This document shows, one piece after another, positions 23,416-34,163 of a stretch of 64,000 nucleotides of DNA. The translations under genes and the position numbers were made by a program. The notes beneath the pieces are model-generated. The model ran no database searches. It was given only the letters and a program-made list of their open reading frames with translations, and was not told the origin of the DNA. The DNA lies in assembly GCA_024811115.1 (NCBI GenBank), contig JAKOGH010000846.1, positions 1 through 64,000 of the forward strand. Direction: 5' to 3'. Source of the stretch: Terana coerulea (Eukaryota; Basidiomycota; Agaricomycetes; Polyporales; Phanerochaetaceae). Position 1 is the stretch's first letter. Every line of letters starts with the position of its first letter.

Positions 23416-23945
23416 GTAGGGCCCCTGACGATGCTTCCGAGCTTGAAAGCACCACACTCGTCCGCGGGATCAGCGCGGGCAATGAGGTCCTCGAAAGCGC
23501 GCACGGTGCGGAGCTTGTTGCCGTGTTGCTTAAGTGCGTGCGAGCGCTTGCCACCATCACGTTCGTCACTTGGGGCATGGACCGGGACCGGGGGCGGGGC
23601 GACGATGAGGGATAGGGTGAATGGGATAGGGCTTCGGGACGCCGCGACGAGTAGGGTGGTTCAGCTGGATGGTAAAAAACCCCGGGGCGGTAGCCAGCCT
23701 TGGACAAAGGGCTCGGGCTCACGAGCCTCCGTGATGCTGTGTATGCAACCGAGCGGGGTTGAAGCCGTGCATGACGGCGGGGCCGAGACTACTAAGGTGA
23801 AAACGTGCGAAAACCTAAGGCGCGCTAGAATGACGCAGGTGAGACGACCCCGATAAGTATGAGGATAGGACGCACGGAGCGGCGAACTTGGTGGGGCTGC
23901 AGCAGCAGCAACGGCGAGGGCGGTGATGGTCTTAGAGGCATGCAT
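23415..23945 (-). pseudogene. Truncated copy of the Kex2-type repeat precursor
   Basis: Reads from ATG at 23945 (MHASKTITALAVAAAAAP), near identical to the start of the precursor at 25822. An extra base in the signal region (CCACCAAGTTCGCCG against CCGCTTTCGCCG) shifts the frame before the first donor. Later pieces align with the leader: TRRGVPKPYP and PVPVHAPS near 23660-23570, then a Gly/Lys/His stretch and VRAFEDLIARADPADECGAF near 23500-23440, and the copy stops in the first repeat (KLGSIVRG) where it meets the A2 intron. The 5' flank also resembles that of the precursor (TTATAAA, then CATTTCAAGATG against CATATCAAGATG), so the duplication included promoter DNA. It is inverted relative to the complete gene and separated by 1.9 kb. 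Confidence 0.75.
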
Positions 23946-25821
23946 CTTGAAATGCGGTGATTTATAAAGTGTGGTGTTTTGGTCGCGTCGTGGAAGGGTT
24001 TTAGGTTGGGTCTTGTGAAGTCTTGTAAGATAATAAGGTGAGTAAATTAAAGCAAGTCAGGCCGGACGAAGTGTGGCTCATTACTAGTAGCTGGGGTTCA
24101 ACGTTCAACGCCATACAATGCTATAGTGCTGACTAACCAGTATCCGAGTTCGGAAATAATGAGGCATGAGCTGAGGAGTTGGGGAACGAGAATGCAATGT
24201 AGCCTCGCTTTTTTATTACAAGTTGGCAAGAATCAAGCTAACAGGCGCTATGCGACGAATTGGGCAAAAGGCGCATCAATCGGAGATTGTGGCGCGGACA
24301 ACCGCAAGAGATTAGCGCTTACTGGTTCTACCGTGACCGCCAGCGCGACGCCCGCGAAGTTTGCATCGCCAGCCTCCTCAGCCCCGTCGTCCCCTCTGAC
24401 ACTTATGTATGGATACACTCCTTGAGGCTCTTGCAAGCCATGATCTGCCAAGTCGAACTATAGCTTACCGTTGCCGGGCCCGGGTAACGTCGAAGTAAGT
24501 AAGTTACGCCTGCTCCTAACATTGCTGTGAGTGGTGCTGATTTGCGTTCTAGTGAAGCAACGTGAAATTTTTGTGGCCTATATTAGACGTTCAATAACCA
24601 TGCTATACTCGATTACTTATATCGTTAGCATGTGGAAGCGAACGGTACGATCAGGGAGGTCCGCGTCGACACTGCAGATGGACCTCTCTCTCGAGTCACG
24701 GTGAAAGCGGGCGAAATCAACACGTGGCGATGTACTGTAGCCCGAGACCGTGTGCTGCTATGTGGTTCTCTCACGGGGAAGTCGATTGCGTATTGTATGC
24801 CCGGTGAACTTCTCCGTCATCAAGGTCATTGCGGCTCTCGTAAAGCCCTCGTAACGCGCCTCACAGCCTCCAACTCCAGGGTTCGCAGCGCATGAAAGGC
24901 TTGGCACGATCCAGTGCACGTTAGCGCAACCCCGTTTGGACGACACGCACTACTAGCCCCACGCATATCAATGCGCATGTGATGTTTGATGGTCGGGCTT
25001 AGGTGGTGGGTAAGCTCCCAGATGTACGCGGTGTGAGCGATTCTGTCTCACGTATTCTTGCAGTGCCTGTACAGCTTCCTGGTTATGGGTGCTAGTGGAC
25101 GTCTGGTCTTGCAGATTACAGGTGAGACTGCGAACTCTCTACGGTGCTCTTGACGCTTACCGTGCTTTGTTTGCTCAGGCTCCCCGGCGCTACTCAATAG
25201 ACGCGTTACGTCGACATCGGCTCACTTCAGCACCGCGAATCAAGGCAGTGAGCGACGAACTGGACTGTGATCAGCCATTCCAACTTCCATCATATCCTGC
25301 ATTTGATCCAGCCCGCATGCCATGATCGGCATGCAGAGTTGCGCATTGCTTTCGGCTTTGCGTTGGCGTTGAGTCGGTGCTCCGTCAGCGGACCCTGCAA
25401 AGAAGGCCGCATTAACCCACACCCTATCCCCGTTTCACCTGTCAAGCCGTTGTTAGACGTAATGCTCGAGAATACACTGCACGATTGGTAGAGTGGCGAC
25501 GAACCGCTGCCGACGGGCGTCCTCTCGTGAGGCCAGCTTGGTATAAAGGCAAGGCTACATGCGTCCTTGTTCCCCAGCTCCTCAGCTCCTGGTTCATTCT
25601 TCAACGCCTTTCTTTCCAAGTTCGGGTACTGGTTGGTGAGTACTCTATCATCGTCTTATGGCATTGAACTCGTACTGATGTTCTTTGCTTCGTCTAGCCT
25701 GACTTGTTTTAATTTGTTCACTTTTCATTATCTTATCGACTTCACGACCTCCACACCCTACATTCCTTAACGCCCCTCCTACGACCAACACTTCACACTT
25801 CATATCCCATCACATATCAAG
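23946..25821. other. Intergenic between the two precursor copies
   Basis: No supported gene in 1.9 kb; short ORFs lack motifs. The right end is the promoter of the precursor: a TATAAAG at about 25541 and a long pyrimidine-rich leader with a possible 5'UTR intron ending TCTAG near 25699. Confidence 0.4.
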
Positions 25822-27239
25822 ATGTACGCCTCCAAGACCATCGTCGCGCTCGCCGTTGTTGCTGCTGCTGCCCCCGCTTTCGCCGCCCCGTATGTTCTAT
25901 TCTTCTTAGATCGCTGACGCCATCTCACAAGTGTCATTTCAGTGCGCCCGTCGTTGCCCGCGAGGAAGGCGATCTCGTCGCTCGCGGCTACCCTAACTTT
26001 GGCGGCGAGGCTGCCGGCCACTTCGGTGGCTTCCAGCACGGCGGGTTCCGCCCCACTCGTCGCGGCGCCCCGAAGCCCCACCCCACGAAGCCCGTCCCGC
26101 GCCCTCGTCCCGCACCCGGCCCCGGCCCGCGCCCCAAGCGTGCGGTCGGCGGCAAGCACGCGCACAAGCACCACGGCCACAAGGGCCACAAGCACCACGG
26201 CCAGCACAGCAAGGCACACACCGCGCGCGCCCTCGAGGAGCTCATGGCTCGCGCCGACGCGGACGAGTCTGGCGCATTCAACCTCGGCAGCATCGTCAAG
26301 GGCATCGCCTCCTTCCTGAAGCGCGAGGACCTTGAGCTGCTCGCTCGCGCCGAGGCCGACGAGTCTGGCGCGTTCAACATTGGCAGCATCGTCAAGGGCC
26401 TCGCCCACTTCCTGAAGCGTGAGGAGCTTGAGCTGCTAGCACGCGAGGTGCCCACCGACGAGTCCGGCGCGTTCAACCTTGGCGGTCTCATCAAGGGCGC
26501 CGTCAAGCTCTTCTTGCGCGAGGACGCCGAGCTGCTCGCCCGCGACGTCGACGAGTCCGGTGCTTTCAACTTTGGAAGCATCATCAAGGGCATCTCTCAC
26601 TTCCTCAAGCGCGAGGAGCTCGAACTCCTCGCCCGCGAGGTCCCCACCGATGAGTCCGGCGCGTTCAGCTTCGGAAGCCTCCTCAAGGGCGCTGCCAAGC
26701 TCTTCCTCCGGGACGACTCCGCGGACCTCCTCGCCCGTGTCGACGCCGACGAGTCCGGCGCGTTCAACATTGGAAGCATCGTGAAGGGCCTCGCTCATTT
26801 CCTCAAGCGCGAGGAGATCGAGCTGCTCGCGCGCGACGACATCCCCGCGGATCAGTCCGGCGCGCTCGGCCTCGGCCTGCTCGTCAAGGGCATCGCGCAC
26901 TTCCTCAAGCGCGAGGAGCTCATGGCGCGCGACGTCGACGAGTCCGGCGCGTTCAACCTCGGCAGCATCGTCAAGGGCATCGCTCACTTCCTTGAAGCGC
27001 GAGGACCTCGAGATGCTCGCTCGCGCCGACGCCGACGAGTCCGGTGCCTTCAACCTCGGCAGCATTGTGAAGGGCATCGCGCACTTCCTCAAGCGCGAGG
27101 ACCTCGAGATGCTTGCTCGCGACGCTCCCACTGACGAGTCTGGCGCCTTCAACCTCGGCAGCCTCATCAAGGGCGCTGCTAAGCTCTTCCTGCGCGAGGA
27201 GGTGCTCGCTCGCCGCAGCATCAACGACCTCGACTAGAT
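25822..27239 (+). CDS. Secreted repeat-peptide precursor, Kex2-processed type, with a frame break near 26992
   Basis: Exon 1 25822-25889 encodes a signal peptide (MYASKTIVALAVVAAAAPAF); a 53-nt intron joins 25943. Then come a Pro/Arg/Gly leader (RPAPGPGPRPKR), a His/Lys-rich segment near 26150-26215 (HKHHGHKGHKHHG) and ten repeats of 29-34 residues from 26244. The core unit is DESGAFNLGSIVKG followed by IAHFLKRE and ELELLAR. Seven units contain Lys-Arg after the amphipathic segment; units 3, 5 and 10 have LFLRE or LFLRD instead. This is the layout of fungal proteins cut by the Golgi protease Kex2 into many similar peptides. Peptide activity is unknown: signalling, surface-active or membrane-active roles are all possible. 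One extra T near 26992 breaks the frame in unit 8; units 9-10 and the natural stop at 27237-27239 lie in the next frame, while the first frame ends at 27134. The coding strand is strongly GC-rich at third positions throughout. Confidence 0.8.
26258..27215 (+). repeat. Ten tandem coding repeats of about 90-100 bp
   Basis: Each begins at GACGAGTCYGGCGC (one variant GATCAGTCCGGCGC at unit 7) and encodes D-E-S-G-A-F plus an amphipathic stretch. Unit length varies between 29 and 34 codons through the short linkers (ADA, EVPT, DV, DDIPA, DAPT). Units 3, 5 and 10 form a second subtype ending KLFLR. Confidence 0.85.
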
Positions 27240-27836
27240 GCTACATTTACGATTAGAGATATGATTTGTTTGGTCTTACTCATGTAGTCGATTTGGTGAA
27301 CAGATTAATCTAATGATATGGCTGGCTGAGGAGCTCAGCATAACTTAAACTTCCCTGTGTTGTGTGAGACTGCGTGCGCATAGTGTAGCCGGCATTGGGA
27401 AAGTTAAATGGGTCGGTGTCCGAGTCTGCTTGAGATGAGAAATAGAGCGAAATCACTAACTTCCGTGCGCATATAGTCCAACAGCAAATGCATGTGGTCG
27501 GCGTTCAGCAAGGTCAAAGCTCGATTAGCGGTGGCATGGGAACCGACTAACAGAGCACAAGGTTTCTGATACAGTGTGTTATGAATTCCCTCGAAGATGG
27601 CTGTGACTGCGCACTTGAATGGATATGTGCACGAGAAGTTGTCGCTGTCCAAGCAAGGTCCCCGAACGGTACTCAAGTTACCCACATCTTCCCCCAGTGC
27701 GGCGGCAATCAACACATGCAGCGATGTATTGAAGGAACTGTATTGAAAAAAAGAGGTATACGGCAACAAATTACGGAGTATGTGTACAAAATAATGCAGA
27801 CTCGTCCACCCGTACAACGGGGATCAACTGCTCACG
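27240..27836. other. Intergenic
   Basis: Carries the 3' flanks of the precursor and of A3. A 137-codon minus ORF at 27404-27817 has no recognised motif. Confidence 0.4.
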
Positions 27837-29058
27837 CTATAACTCGGCGTCATCACCGGTCGAACCGTCACTGTCGTCACTATCGGCACTATCCTCGCCA
27901 GGCTGGAGGAAGGGAAAGGCATCATCCGCGGATTGTTGGAGCCAGAATATCGCGGCATCGAGGTCGAATTAGGCGTCCACATTGTCCACTTCGCCCTTAG
28001 AGTCTACAGAAATAGCGGTGAGCATTGGATAGTATGCGATCGATCAAGGTAAACGTCCCTACCATCTTCCTGAGAGCTCTCCCCGGTAGAGGCATCAAGA
28101 GTGATGCCACGCTTCTTGGTGCACCAGCTGGTGCGGCCACGAGAGCAAGCGGCCTCGCCACCGCTACCTGCAAGATTAAATGTATGTCAGCGTATGTCGC
28201 GTGTCGTATACGAAGAAGGCTCACTTTGGTTGGTGTACGTGACACCGCCGATGGGGACGTTGCGCACCGCCGTCGAGCTGGTCGCAGGCGCAGAGCTCGA
28301 GGTTGTCGAGATACTCGTGCTCGTGCTCGCAGGGACAACCGTTGAAGCCGTCGCGCCGCTGCTGCTCATGGCCGCAATGGTAGACGTCGAGTTGATGTCG
28401 CTTGTGCTTGTAGGAGCGGGGATCGAGGTCGCAGAGCTGCTCGCGCTTGTGCTCGCGGAGCTGCTGGTGCCCGTGGACGCAGACACCGACAAAGTCGAAC
28501 TGATGGCGCCCGTAGATAGTACAGCCACCGAGGAACACCACAGCGACGGCCGTCATGCTGCTGGCGCTTGTCGTTAGCACGGGGGTCGAAGTCGACGAGT
28601 TGCTGATGCTCGTGGGCGCGACGGTGGACGAACGCGCTGCTGGCGCTTGTGCTCGAAGAAGCGGCTGTCGTAATCGAGCTGCTAGTGCTCGAGGTTGGAG
28701 GGACTGCGACAGTCGAGCTGCTGGTGATTGTGATCGCTGAGCTGCTGGTGCTCGTCGACACAGACGACGCAGTAGTCGAACTACTGGCGCTTGTGGTCCC
28801 AGGTGCCGAGACCGTCGAACTACTGGTGCTCGCGGCCGCGGCGCTGGTGGTGCTGGTGCTCGCAGGTACGGCTTGTGAGGTCGTTGGGCTGCTGCTGCTT
28901 GTGCTCATCGAGCTGCTCGTGCTCATGGTCGCAATGGTAGACACCGTGCTGCTGGCGCTTGTGCTCGTAGGAACAGTGGTCGTGGTCGCCGAGCTGCTGG
29001 TACTCGTGGACATCGATACCGAGACCGTCGAGCTGTCGGTGTTCGTAGATACGGGCTG
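27837..29058 (-). pseudogene. 5'-truncated A-type secreted Ser/Thr-rich gene (A3)
   Basis: Reads on the minus strand from about 29058 (QPVSTNTDSSTVSVSMSTS), inside the mucin exon; signal peptide, TATA box and dyad are missing upstream. The Ser/Thr frame changes between about 28570 and 28490. The exon ends RNVPIGGVTYTNQ and a GTGAGC donor near 28222. The Cys exon follows (about 28170-28065: GEAACSRGRTSWCTKKRG, LDASTGESSQED), then a 50-nt intron, and the tail exon DSKGEVDNVDA with TAA at 27971-27969. Beyond that stop the same frame stays open and family-like (DDAFPFLQPGEDSADSDD) to an ancestral TAG at 27839-27837, so the TAA is a nonsense change. It faces A4 (29893), forming a fourth divergent locus. 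Confidence 0.78.
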
Positions 29059-29892
29059 TGTGGCTGCGAAAAGTAGACCCAACGTACGGGAGCGGTGCTC
29101 AGCCAAGTTGACGGCCCTGTCAAGACACGCGTTTCTCTTTCCGAGCGAATTCGGGACACATTTGTTATAAGCGACTACTCTTGTATAACGCACCGCAATA
29201 TAGCAGCATATATTTTCTGTAATGGCTGCATGGGTGACGAAGAGGGTGGACTGACAGTCAAATCGAGCAAGTGGTGGAAGCAAACCAAACCGCAAATGAA
29301 GCGCGCGTGCGTCATGGTTTCGGCGGCTCCCAGCATTGTGGCGTTTGATGGGCGCTCAAAGCGCCAGTGCGGTGACTCGGCATCAGCCGAGCCCGTACAC
29401 AACTTCAACCCGAACCTTTACGACCAACACCCCGAAAAGTTACCAGTGCCCACCCTTTACGCGATATCGCTTCAAAAAGCTCAGTGCAGTCCATGGAGAA
29501 GAATCAATCAAATGTGTTCCAATTGACGCTGATTTAACCGGAAAAGAGCCATTTGAAGCTCGAGTGTATCCTTACAGCAACCTGTGGAAGCAAGTCCTGC
29601 CCGATGTGAAGAGTTTACTTTCCAATACTTCCGTTCTCTCCTAAGATAGGGTTCTCTTTGTGCTGCACTCGGATGTAGATCATGTCGGTCGAGGGCCGGA
29701 GATCTGCATCCGCTTAGGGGCTACCATGCGGAAGCAAACGAGGCACTGAATTCGATGAAGTGTCGACCTCACAATGAAGCCGAAAACGTATAAATATGAG
29801 GCCAAGCTGCGATGGTACGGCACTCAACCAATCTGCTCAACCGATTTGAAACCACTCGTCTACTTCCACACGTTCAAGCTATCTACTATACC
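29059..29892 (+). promoter_or_regulatory. Remnant divergent region of pair 4 and A4 promoter
   Basis: About 830 bp, some 300 bp shorter than intact pairs because the A3 side is lost. The family block is recognisable at 29275-29345 (GCAAACCAAACCGCAAATGA, then a TGTGGCGTTTGATGGGCGC block). The A4 side has the dyad at about 29704-29738 (TCTGCATCCGC and GCGGAAGCAAA) and TATAAA at 29789-29794, 99-104 bp upstream of the ATG. Confidence 0.6.
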
Positions 29893-30564
29893 ATGCTCGC
29901 CAAGATCTTCACTGCTACGTTCGCCGCCTTCGTCATCGCCGCCGTTCAGGCTAGTCCTGTCCCTCTAACTATCACCATCCCCACCACATCAGCAGTCACC
30001 ACGGATGCAACCGCCACGGCAACCAGCACGACATCCACCACCGTGTCCACGAGCACCATCAGCTCGACGGTCTTCGCGTCCGCGAGCGCCAGCAGCTCGG
30101 CGGCTACGATAGCTATGCCCACTACGACACCGGTGGGCAACATAACCGTCGGAAACGTCACTTACACTAACCAGAGTGAGTCTTTTTCACCTGCGATCCC
30201 CGACTCGCTCTGATCCGCCCTTTGTCTTACAGCCAACGGTACTGACGCCGCTTGCTCACGCGGTCGCACCAACTGGTGTACTAAGAAGCGCGGCATCAAC
30301 CTCGACGCCTCCACCGGCGAGAGCTCACCAGAAGATGGTGAGATCGTTTACCTCAACTGTCTATCCTTTGCTCACTATGATCTTTCAGATTCTGAGGATG
30401 ATGCTGATAATGACGTGCACGTTCATTTCGGTCTCAATCTGCCCGGAGACGATGCTTCAGAAGACACTGACGACGATGCCTTCCCTTTCCTTCAGCCTGG
30501 CGAGGAGGGCGGCGCCGCTGAGAACGATGAGAACGGCGCCGATCACTCCCAGCAAGAAGAGTAG
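29893..30564 (+). CDS. Short A-type secreted protein (A4), 187 aa, best intact reference for the A family
   Basis: Exons 29893-30175, 30233-30337 and 30389-30564 join in phase 1 to 187 codons plus stop. Residues 1-20 are a signal peptide (MLAKIFTATFAAFVIAAVQA), followed by SPVP. A Thr/Ser/Ala-rich stretch spans residues about 25-80 (likely O-glycosylated), then VGNITVGNVTYTNQ with two Asn-glycosylation sequons. Exon 2 is the Cys module (AACSRGRTNWCTKKRG, INLDASTGESSPED). Exon 3 is acidic (DNDVHVHFGLNLPGDDASED, FPFLQPGEEGG). The start MLAK resembles B genes while the rest matches A genes, and its mucin stretch is far shorter than in A2 or A5. Function unknown; extracellular or wall-associated location inferred. 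Confidence 0.87.
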
Positions 30565-30977
30565 AGACCTGAGACTGAGAGGAAGTAAATGAATCGGACT
30601 CCGAGGGAGTTCACTGTAACATACCATGTTATCAATGATATTGCTCCACCATTAAATCACCAAACGAGTACTCTGTTGAGTACTTGAGTCTTCGCAGCTT
30701 AAAACAACCTAACGATCTACAAGGAATGCGGCTGGAGCGCAGTGCTTTAGTGAAAGAAAAAGTCTTCCGATGTGACACAACTGGGAAGCGTCATGTCAAA
30801 TGCATGCAGAATCACAGGAGTCGGCATCCACACGATAAAATACAACGCGCCAGAGTCTTTATTCGTAGTGCCTTTCCCTTGCGCCTCGCGGCTTTCCAAG
30901 TTGATATATCGAGAGAAAACGTGGAGTAAATTGCTGTTGTACAATTCTCTTACTACATTCACATACTTGAGCTTGCT
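30565..30977. other. Convergent 3' flanks of A4 and MDR gene 1
   Basis: No gene. The part near 30930-30955 (GTTGTACAATTCTC) recurs at 34120-34135 beside MDR gene 2, marking the edge of the tandem duplication. Confidence 0.5.
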
Positions 30978-32497
30978 CTACTGCTTGGAAACCTTGATTA
31001 CAATCTTGCCGATGTGTTTCTGGCTTTCGAGATACGCATATGCCTCTTGTGCTTGCTCAAATTCGAAGACTTTGTCAATAACGGGCTTGATTTGGCGGGC
31101 AATCAAGAGACGATTCATGTCTTCGAATCTATTCGAGGGTGAGTAGCACGGTCAGGATAGAGCAAACAAAGACTTACTGCGCGACAGAGCCGATCAGAAT
31201 ACCGCGGACTTGGGCTGCGGTGAAAACTATCTTGCCTGGCACCTGGCTCACGTCCGGGTTCTGCCCATAGAGTTTATCACCGGTGATCCGAAGAGTCTGA
31301 GACAGAGAATTGTCGCTTACCTCCCCAGCAAGGCTCGACGATCCGGCGGGAAACCCGATAACGTGGACCCATCCGGCCATGCGAATGCAGTCGAGGGACT
31401 TGGTGAGAGTACCAGGACCGCCGACCTTGAGAACGTGGTCGACGCCCTTTCCGCCGGTCTCATCCCGAGACTCAGTCTCAAGATTGTCTGGCAAAGGTAA
31501 AGCCAAAACGTACAATCTTCATGACCTCCTTCTCCCAGTCGGGCGTCTTCTTGTAGTTTACGACGTGCGAAGCACCGAGCTTCTTCGCGAACTCGAGCTT
31601 CTCGTCGGAGGAAGAGGTCACGATGACGTTCGCACCGCAAGCTGTGGCCATCTGCAGACCGAAACTGCGTTCAATGAGAAGAGATACTACCTGGCCACAC
31701 GCAGAGGACATACATGGACACACCGCCGGTACCCTGGACAAGGACCCAGTCGCCTCCCTTGACAGGTATAGGTCCGTACATTGCGTTATATGCAGTGAGA
31801 GCAGCACAGCTGCTCATCATTCAAAATCGGTCTATGTCCGCCACAGATAGTAGACCGGAACGCACGGCAGACAGGAACCTTCCTCATAGCTCAGATGCTC
31901 AGGAACGCGAACCAAAGACTGCGGAGCAAATAAGCCAAAGTCACTCTGCACATGGATTAATGCCATACCTCCGCCGGGAACTTCTGGTACTCCGAGAGAT
32001 TCCCGTCGCGACCCCCGCCAAGGGCGGTATCCCGCGTCTCGGGGACTAAGTCGCCGTACAGGTGCGCCTGGGTGAAGTTGGCAGACACGCGGTCGCCCAC
32101 CTTCCACTTGGTCACGTCGTCTCCTACAGCGATGACCTCGCCGGCCATGTCCGAGCATGGGACGACGCCCTCATGTTTGATGCCAGGGTACACGCCCTTT
32201 GAGATGATGAGGTCGCGGAACTGGTCGACGTATGTCAGTCGGTAAGAGGGCCGCGAACATATATGTGGGCCACGTACATTCAAGGACACCGCGTGCACTT
32301 TGACGAGAACCTCGCTCGACCTGGGAGGAGTGAACGTAGCCTCGCGGATGGTCAAGTTGTGGATACCATCGAGCTGGCCAAAGTCGGCAGTGAGCCTTTT
32401 CGTCTTACGCGCGGAAGAAATCCTTGCGTACCTTATTCAGATAATACTGAAGGCCATTGATAGGGCTCTGGACAGAAGGTAGGTCGGCTTGAGCCAT
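30978..32497 (-). CDS. MDR-family NAD(P)-dependent oxidoreductase, tandem copy 1
   Basis: Medium-chain dehydrogenase/reductase of the alcohol dehydrogenase/quinone reductase type; it moves hydride between NAD(P)H and an unknown substrate, presumably in the cytosol. Exon 1 32497-32432 ([20 protein letters not shown]), a 57-nt intron, then exon 2 from 32374 ([28 protein letters not shown]). Later exons give [20 protein letters not shown], the [15 protein letters not shown] nucleotide-binding loop, [52 protein letters not shown] and a C terminus [15 protein letters not shown] with stop TAG at 30980-30978. About eight introns. No break seen. It is closest to the next gene; both share duplicated upstream DNA. 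Confidence 0.87.
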
Positions 32498-34163
32498 TGC
32501 GTGGTGGTTGCGATGAGGCGTGGTAAAGAAGGGCGACTCCTACCGTGAAACCCGAGCAATTGCTCGCGAACCTTTAAACGAAGGCAAGTCCCCGCTGTGA
32601 GCTCGCGAAGCCCAAACTAGCCACGCTTTCGGGGTTGCAACACCGTGCTGATAGTAGCTTCGATGATGTAAAATCGACAACAGATCGGATGACGTTCATA
32701 TTGCATCAAAAAGTGAGTTATTATTCTGGACACTGTCTGGACCTGCTCTTGCTTCGTAGGGCTCACGCGGGGAGTGCCTGCGGAGCTGTCATTGGTTATC
32801 ATCAAATCACAGGCATGCTAGTAATGACATACACGGATCAACAACCTGGAATCGTGTGGAAGCGATGGTCCAGATAGCATAGATCACATTTAGTGGGAGG
32901 ACACTGGACAGAAATTATGTCGAGCTTGCTGAACGGGGATAATGACTCCTGCGTAGGTAGCTCAAAAATTCCCAGGACGTGCTTGATAAATCTGCCAAGC
33001 TACCAGCGCCGCTGAGTCACCGAGGGTAGTTGGTAGGAGGAGCCGCTAGATGCACTGATTTAGCAGTATGAGGAAGCGGCTACAAAGCATCGCGTTAGTA
33101 GTTTCGGCATTTAATGATAAGAGAAACGCACTTTTGTTACAGTGCTTCGTGCGCGCTTCAATTCCGCGTTCTGGTATTGCAGGGGAGTGGCGTAGTGAGT
33201 GATTTAGTAAACTCGACTCAATAACATAAGCAAGAAGGGAGCGTGTGTGCTCCGAGCAACGAAGCTTACCCACTGGATGCGCATTGATTAAACTCCGCAC
33301 CGGATCGGCGGCGGCGGCAATAGGGAACGGACCGTTGTAAGCCACACTATCCAAACAGGATGTCCGCGTTGAGGTGTGCGTGATGGGAGCAGCGCGGGAA
33401 CACTGTACGTGCCACTAAGCGGCCACGACTGCCCGCTAGAGGAAGCTCCTAGGGTACTTTTGTGTGGGAAGCGCCGCCAGAATCGTTCACAAGTAGAACA
33501 TGCGGGCATCGGACCAGCGCCATGTCCCACTCTCAAGTCCGCGCCGACTTCTTTCGCAAGAGTGGGTTCGCAATTCAGTGTTCGCACAGGCGGCAGCAAG
33601 AGCGAATAGGCACGAGAATCTAGAAACACGATACTTAGAGCGTATACTATGGCAGTCAGAGCCGTCTTGTGGCGTACCAATGCAGGCTCTCAATGAGCAA
33701 TTCGAGGAAACCAACGGGGTTGCTCATACATAGTCTAACCTGCTTCGAATTTCGCTGCAGAGTTGATGGCATTTTGTCTGAGAGGCTGGCCGCTTTGTGG
33801 TCCGGAGCACTGTGGCGCAACTTTGCCGCGGCGGAAGTAGCAGCGACTCAGGCCCGCGATCTGGCCCGGGAAATACGGAAACCTGCGCCTAAGTTGCAAA
33901 ATGGCAGAAAGCGGTGGAGATGCCGTACCTCAATGGAAGAATAGGGGCGTGTAGCGGCTCTCGACCAGGAGCCGTTTAGGCGGATGTCAGCACAACCATC
34001 GTTGAACGTGATACCGAGAAGGCAGAACACACCAAAGTCTTCAGTTGCAGTGTACTTCGCTTATGTACGCCTCACAGATTTCCAAAATGACAGAGCGAGA
34101 GAGAAGGTTAAAGAGAATATTGTTGTACAATCCTCATATTACAGCGACACCCTTGGGCTCGAT
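32498..34163. other. Intergenic with duplicated promoter block and an extra ~750-bp stretch
   Basis: About 32740-33340 is a diverged copy of 35930-36545 (shared GACCTGCTCTTGCT, GAACGGGGATAATGACTCCT and GAAGCGGCTACA or GCGCGGCTACA). About 33340-34080 has no counterpart between genes 2 and 3 and no recognised coding content; it may be an old insertion. Confidence 0.5.

Noticed and set aside
27404..27817. 137-codon minus ORF
   Set aside because: No motif, lies in the shared 3' region of the precursor and A3, no homology recognised.
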